In this document: in pieces, positions 33,301 to 35,894 of the stretch | Position numbering within the stretch: the stretch's first letter is position 1 | How the letters are laid out: every line of letters starts with the position of its first letter | NCBI GenBank assembly: GCA_001784585.1 | Contig: MFRN01000031.1 | Coordinates: 56,962-92,855, forward strand | Direction: 5' to 3' | DNA: 35,894 bases | Source: Candidatus Melainabacteria bacterium RIFCSPLOWO2_02_FULL_35_15 | Lineage (GTDB): Bacteria; Cyanobacteriota; Vampirovibrionia; 2-02-FULL-35-15 | Translations under genes and position numbers: made by a program | Notes under the pieces: generated by a model | What the model saw: the letters and a program-made list of their open reading frames with translations, nothing else | Database searches by the model: none | What the model was told of the DNA's origin: nothing

Positions 33301-35894
33301 TACTCCAAAGTTAACAGTATCTGCCAGCTTTCCCGGCGGAAAAACAGAGACATGGGAAGCTTGTGCGGGAACTATTACGTTTCATGCAGATCCACATTTT
33401 GTTTTATTAAACATTATTCCTGATTCTGTAAACGGAATAGTTCCATTGACAGTTAATCTTATGATAGACAGCGCTACTGCAAAAACAGTTAATGCGACCA
33501 TTACAAAATATGAACTTGACTGGAATGACGGCAGTTCTGTCATTGCGAGTGAAGCACAGCAATCTCAGACAGAAATAACGCTTCAGGATATCCTCTCACA
33601 AACTTTTACACACACTTACACTAAATCCGGCACCTACACTCCAAAACTCACAGTCTTTGTAAAAGAAACCACAAAAACATTTGTATTTAATGTACCGGCT
33701 GTAACAGTAGCAGGGACCGGGGTAAGCGGAGTTTATCTCTTAGACGATTTAAGTCAGCTATCATTTACAAATCAGCCAATAGTTACATTTATGGTTTTTG
33801 TATCTTTTGCAAACCCACTGGATTCAAACAACGGCCTGCGTATCAGAGTAAAAGATGAAGATGGAAATGAAACGGTTACAGAGCTTGATCCAAATGATTC
33901 AAATCAAACCATCTCACTCAGCGAAGGTAAAAATACTTACTACTTTGAAACCTCTGACAGCTCAAATCAGACAGTGATGAGTGAAAGCAGGACTATTGTG
34001 CTGGATACAGAAAAGCCTGTATTAGAGCTGGTGTCACCAAATGAAAATGATGTAATTTCTGACAAGCTTACAATTTCCGGAACAGTTGAAGATCAATTAT
34101 TTGATTCAATATCTTATAAGGTTAATTCGGTAATCAATGAAACGAAGATTTCAAATGACGATTTAGAAGATCTCGGTGACAATAAAAAAGCATTTAATAT
34201 TTTACTTGATCCGAATTCTTCAGGATCTCAAATAACTAAAGTGGAAATCACTGTAAAAGATAAAGCAGGGAATGTTACTAATGATGAGGTTAATTTTGGA
34301 TCAGATCGAATGGCAAAACTTTTAAGCAAAGAGATAATTAACGGAGCAACAATAATTAGAAATGACGGTTCGTCGCATCAAATCAAACAGGGGGAGCCGT
34401 TCCAGTTCTCAACTACTACAAATATCTGCGATGATATGACTCTAAAAGGCAGTGATTATCAGGCTAAACTTATCATTGCATCTAACAGTTACACCATTAA
34501 CGGCACAGAAAACAAAACTACATCTCAAAATATTCCAGGTGGAATAGCAAATATTGTTCCTGGAGCAGCTGGACTGTTAAATGGTTGTGCAACTCAAGAC
34601 AATGTTTTTTATTCAGGTATATTTAATTCAGACAATACTATCAATGAATTATTTCTGCCAGTTTCACCTCTCGGGAATCCAGTGCTTTATTGGCCAATCG
34701 GGAAATATACTATTGAACAAACTTTAACTGCTGCTCCGCAATCACTAAGCATTTATGGAACTACATTTGAAAATAATTCATTAACTACAATGACTACATT
34801 TCTTGTGGAAGTAATTCGTAACATAAATGCAGAAATTACAGCACTTAAACCACAGAATATTCTCTGGAACAAACAAAATAATATTACCTTTAATTTAACT
34901 CTCACTGACAGCATTCCAATAAAAGATAAAGATCATCTTCCAACCATAGGACAGGCATTTATTCAAACCCCAAATGGAATTATGGATAATGTAAGCATTT
35001 CATGTGTTCCAAAAACAATCATTTCATATCCTGTAATGGAAATAATTGAAAACTGTTCTTTCAGTTACACGCCAAAAGAATTAACAAACAGCTCTACCGG
35101 TTACACTTTAACCGTTCCTGTAAGTTTTGCTCCTGATTCAGGAAATCTATCTGACAGCAGACCATCAGTTCCGGCTGAATACAAAGACATAAGATCAAAC
35201 TTTGAAACTGCTGCAGTAATCACAAAGCCTGATGAATACACTGTAATCCAGTCTTCAAAAGCTTTAATCAGTTCTACTCTGGATAAAACCAAACTGCCAC
35301 CAGAGATACAATCCTTAAGTTTAAATAAAATTAAAAACCTTGCAAGGTATGGAATCAGATTTGGATCTAATGACAAAGTCAGAATAATTACTTCAGGAAA
35401 CAATTATGATTCGATTATTAAAGGTATTAATGTAAACAGTATCGATCAAAATCAAATTTCATTTGATTATAATTTAAACTTTAATCTCAGCACGGAAAAT
35501 AATTTCAAAGATGCCTTTGAAAACCTAAGTGCATTCGGTCCTGTTTATCTCTACAATGAAATCTCAAGCCTGTCTCCTGCAAATACCACATTTTCATATG
35601 CTGAGCCGCAAAAATTAATCTTAGCAGATAAAACAAAAACTCAAAATGAAATATTAAAAACCAATACTAAAACAAATACTAAAGTTTTAAACCTGACTGT
35701 TACAACTAACGCAGGTGTACAAGCCAGATATCCTTTCTACCTCAAAGTTGAACCGCATGATAAAAACGGAAATATCCTTGGTACCCAGGGACAATTTGAC
35801 CTAAATGAAATTAAAATACCAAAATCTCAAAGAAGTAAAAATATATCAATAAAAGCTCTGCCTCCTGAAACAAATGAAGTAAAAATAACATTAC
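27308..35894 (+). CDS. Giant exported multi-PKD/TIG surface protein (C-terminus beyond window)
   Basis: Reading codon by codon from GTG27308, no stop occurs to the window end: 2862 codons, partial. An AGGA site lies about 9 bases upstream. A long N-region (about 37 residues) precedes a signal peptide (FRKIFLLLLCLKLLLIDPFL ... VKAQA). Then come five 18-residue repeats (71-161) and PKD domains at about 270-362 (WNLGDSD), 366-452 (FWEFGDGE), 457-549 (LWDFGDGE), 550-638 (RWDFGDG) and 757-846 (TWNFGDGE), with a degenerate one at 640-756. An Ig-like domain follows (about 898-1016), TIG-like domains (about 1221-1307 and 1446-1527) flanking a possible carbohydrate-binding module, more PKD-like domains (1781-2136, with RWDFADG and DWNDGS) and an Ig-like domain (about 2236-2334). 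It is probably an adhesin or matrix protein. Short frames inside it on either strand are shadows. Confidence 0.88.
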   Translation, partial: MKKYFYLEIILTIGSRIGLSVYFLPKYFKKYSFSFRKIFLLLLCLKLLLIDPFLQIPVKAQAADNNFELVKLQSSPVSFDTSLLPATIKLNSLPVSFSTTNLASVIKLSSLPVSFSTANLASSIKLSSNPVSYLISQTAGLIKSASLPVSYSLTSFTGEAIKLLSDNVAYKVYNSVPLLELVSPNLLPVLQDGKSIDISLQGDNFVKNAAASIGTLKIQTKYVSQKELIATIPATFLNKENSFEIFAANPPPEGGVSKGFNIMVVNPVPIARINASPSIGVAPQIIIFDGRDTEDLLAKYFGEELSYSWNLGDSDMENKENPNTSSNPVVSHTYKTPGKYTAALNVVNAYGKTSTITKQIEIREKNFAPEGTYTADKTNGDVPLQVLFTSNVTDTENDNISYFWEFGDGETSVEKNPAHTYIIAGKYLPKLTVSDPLDAKTAITSAKLTLLSPNNLPVVEIAAIPKESILKLTNEGFFTGAVQFISNGTYEPDGEELTYLWDFGDGETSDEINPKHEYRNAGNYNVKLTVTDSRNGQNIKTVSTLISKPQPNAIAKSDQTTGNAPFEVTFDGRNSQDYDSSPVTLRWDFGDGISQNVDSTESLIKHTYQDPGVYLVSLTASTADNRSVKINPGNIIVGPNNGPVGQIIKLEGDKSGILGKGKVTLSAAGSYDPLAISSSLKYKWSWSARTWDANGNLIDISKDINNELTSDESQITGSVFEYTFTRTGQFTSVLEIEKADGAKAKFFGETFTITPDQAPLAVAKILSDKTAGAPGLEISFDGSESYDPKTNGGLKILTWNFGDGEKSTEVSPKHVYNKEGTFTPTLVVVDNANNIGFAQAASIKITNQINDTNGNTLARTTLFQATGENTEPAQEEIQSAIDAMIKEAVNVFISNDNKKPEIGPITIEPKAVSPGGVIKLSCFVKDNIGLSNFGYTLIDSNGKIISRKVIDLLNKNDDKIIRDEFFIDENIQIPEYLLPGNYKIKLTATDTTGNQIAKSTSSASTKEEIVVDFEVLNQNTQTAASANTIILPSTTEKVSAYRGIGASKRKYTEISAHEDEQDKPDLTGFFVRGRNTEPALQTPHTPARINDTDIEKHNKYLVDNFQVINATYVVNPWVSISPSSAKTLDIDTLSERDGYIEIGTKGSLTSTYFSKWYTTNIYVDYKKVGNVPWYFGAGISYTSDVANPVKIVEFRPADSAGNELSSVTWVKKSFIFTKIIQPQLTSVFPAEGTAGRGAFDLRINGNNFTTTSKVYFDGYLLTPYAISSTVLYVRIPAYLVSYLGFKAVSVLNLDGSQSGTQYYTAKANQNNPCNINKTLPQTYWGADAQTILNGNNTFLSSQSAVIEGSGTVTIPFCLDTNYDTGISLNLQHYKNLSRGTNYIYFWLDGNYLRSTFADTSQSLSFNNIVTRNLSGGLHELKINFNGGSNDQLYINDVTFSNGGIILNSIDPTSVTLEGTGRVLNLYGSNFDQSLNVLADGQLLTKLSVTSHKIVAGLPDKFSGIGPKPVQLAGNGKQSSILQLSVKNSVELVSSSFKITPVQPFPGNSFDIELKVKDNQAGTYTATIAIYDPDGKLLTIPNISNYYSTVLLTGVKDSNSDILFKGSIPLPLQIKAGNYTAIAFAKRISGSDEDYSSLYTAQYIYARGLGLSYSDTSIPASHRLTFTPKPAILTVFGIEENSSDNAGFIQAGNKVIQDSQSVKYKVQISSGQENASKLRYNFISGDGRESGQTSSDNFTFTYQNPDTSPATPKTANPKLEIFWVEDGTQTKIGTYNGPAVFIYPNYSPIAKAKVSGDIFATMPPLFTTFLDLDSYDPNQRFSGAIDFVDSAKNKWDLYQLKLNQDAQLISSPVDAKISSDRKTFDSGKIYTPGSYFARLTVRDKTNLTDTASTESVTLTWPSQMVIVFATTDPSDKKVFDPTQIETSLMPGVPVQFKSEVTVLGGRPALAYRWDFADGSCIGDDITKLPEDCTSPNPKHYYFDEKKSFMGQPFIDRKSITPKLTVSASFPGGKTETWEACAGTITFHADPHFVLLNIIPDSVNGIVPLTVNLMIDSATAKTVNATITKYELDWNDGSSVIASEAQQSQTEITLQDILSQTFTHTYTKSGTYTPKLTVFVKETTKTFVFNVPAVTVAGTGVSGVYLLDDLSQLSFTNQPIVTFMVFVSFANPLDSNNGLRIRVKDEDGNETVTELDPNDSNQTISLSEGKNTYYFETSDSSNQTVMSESRTIVLDTEKPVLELVSPNENDVISDKLTISGTVEDQLFDSISYKVNSVINETKISNDDLEDLGDNKKAFNILLDPNSSGSQITKVEITVKDKAGNVTNDEVNFGSDRMAKLLSKEIINGATIIRNDGSSHQIKQGEPFQFSTTTNICDDMTLKGSDYQAKLIIASNSYTINGTENKTTSQNIPGGIANIVPGAAGLLNGCATQDNVFYSGIFNSDNTINELFLPVSPLGNPVLYWPIGKYTIEQTLTAAPQSLSIYGTTFENNSLTTMTTFLVEVIRNINAEITALKPQNILWNKQNNITFNLTLTDSIPIKDKDHLPTIGQAFIQTPNGIMDNVSISCVPKTIISYPVMEIIENCSFSYTPKELTNSSTGYTLTVPVSFAPDSGNLSDSRPSVPAEYKDIRSNFETAAVITKPDEYTVIQSSKALISSTLDKTKLPPEIQSLSLNKIKNLARYGIRFGSNDKVRIITSGNNYDSIIKGINVNSIDQNQISFDYNLNFNLSTENNFKDAFENLSAFGPVYLYNEISSLSPANTTFSYAEPQKLILADKTKTQNEILKTNTKTNTKVLNLTVTTNAGVQARYPFYLKVEPHDKNGNILGTQGQFDLNEIKIPKSQRSKNISIKALPPETNEVKITL
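27518..27790 (+). repeat. Five tandem 18-residue (54-bp) coding repeats
   Basis: The repeat consensus is K-L-x-S-x-P-V-S-F-x-T-x-x-L-x-x-x-I, with copies starting at 27518, 27572, 27626, 27680 and 27734 (the last is 19 residues). PVS is invariant, and Phe becomes Tyr in the last two. Copies 2 and 3 are the most alike at DNA level (CTACCGGTRAGTTT). They lie straight after the signal peptide and before the PKD array. Confidence 0.9.
33539..33566. repeat. REP-like element inside a PKD domain
   Basis: GTCATTGCGAG at 33539-33549 and GCAATCTC at 33559-33566 form an interrupted palindrome (ATTGC/GCAAT). This is the pattern of a widespread bacterial dispersed repeat ('GTCATTGCGAG...GCAATCTC'). It is translated as VIASEAQQSQ within the DWNDGS...FTHTYTKSGTY PKD-like module, where it looks like an in-frame insertion. 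Confidence 0.75.

Noticed and set aside
28350-35403. Fragmented or degraded region suggested by only short complete frames
   Set aside because: Direct translation from GTG27308 stays open to the window end; the short frames are shadows and the real frame simply has no stop within the window.

Overview
The window reads as low-GC bacterial chromosome carrying mostly housekeeping genes, and it ends inside a very large cell-surface gene. Several features point to a didermic, Cyanobacteria-like lineage, possibly a non-photosynthetic relative such as Vampirovibrionia/Melainabacteria: yggS directly before sepF, an AnsA/PF06089-type asparaginase, an LPS-type GT9 glycosyltransferase, an exported CHAT-domain protease, and a secreted protein with 'RIxxLExxLFGK'-like motifs. 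This placement is inference from gene content; no rRNA or other decisive marker is present. No tRNA, rRNA, CRISPR array, transposase or phage integrase was recognised.

Layout. 1-249 (-) is the start of an unknown gene that leaves the window. 593-4693 (+) is a three-gene, translationally coupled unit: NarL/FixJ response regulator, small exported protein with two BamE/SmpA-like motifs, exported TIG/coiled-coil/CHAT protein. 4673-9226 (-) holds an exported NTF2-like protein followed by the classic tilS-hpt-ftsH order. 9278-10222 (+) is an asparaginase. 10219-13972 (-) is ilvC, a GT9 glycosyltransferase, a YtxH/DUF948/YtxH set of small membrane proteins and an exported unknown. 14239-22263 (+) is a long co-oriented run: two tiny coiled-coil proteins, yggS, sepF, metG, a NYN-domain protein, a cytochrome bd subunit I-like protein fused to cytochrome c, mgtE, rpsU and a secreted unknown. 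22260-24648 (-) is glyA plus a WecA/TagO-type glycosyl-1-phosphate transferase. 25048-35894 (+) is a pair of exported adhesin-like proteins; the second has no stop through the end of the window (2862 codons) and carries many PKD and TIG/Ig-like modules.

How the genes fit together. Core functions present are membrane proteolysis, purine salvage, tRNA-Ile lysidine synthesis, division (SepF), Met-tRNA charging, one-carbon metabolism, branched-chain amino acid synthesis, Mg2+ uptake and envelope polysaccharide initiation. The accessory content is concentrated in exported proteins.

The most distinctive signal is the number of short palindromic or short-tandem DNA elements, several lying in frame inside genes: a double GC-rich hairpin inside tilS, a 'GTCATTGCGAG...GCAATCTC' element inside a PKD domain, a (GTGAATC)4 heptamer and ACGA-rich repeats in an exported protein, a near-perfect 28-bp palindrome at the response regulator promoter/start, and three hairpins before the small genes at 14239. 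Other points of interest are the cytochrome bd-like/cytochrome c fusion with no cydB beside it, and the 18-residue tandem repeat at the N-terminus of the giant protein.
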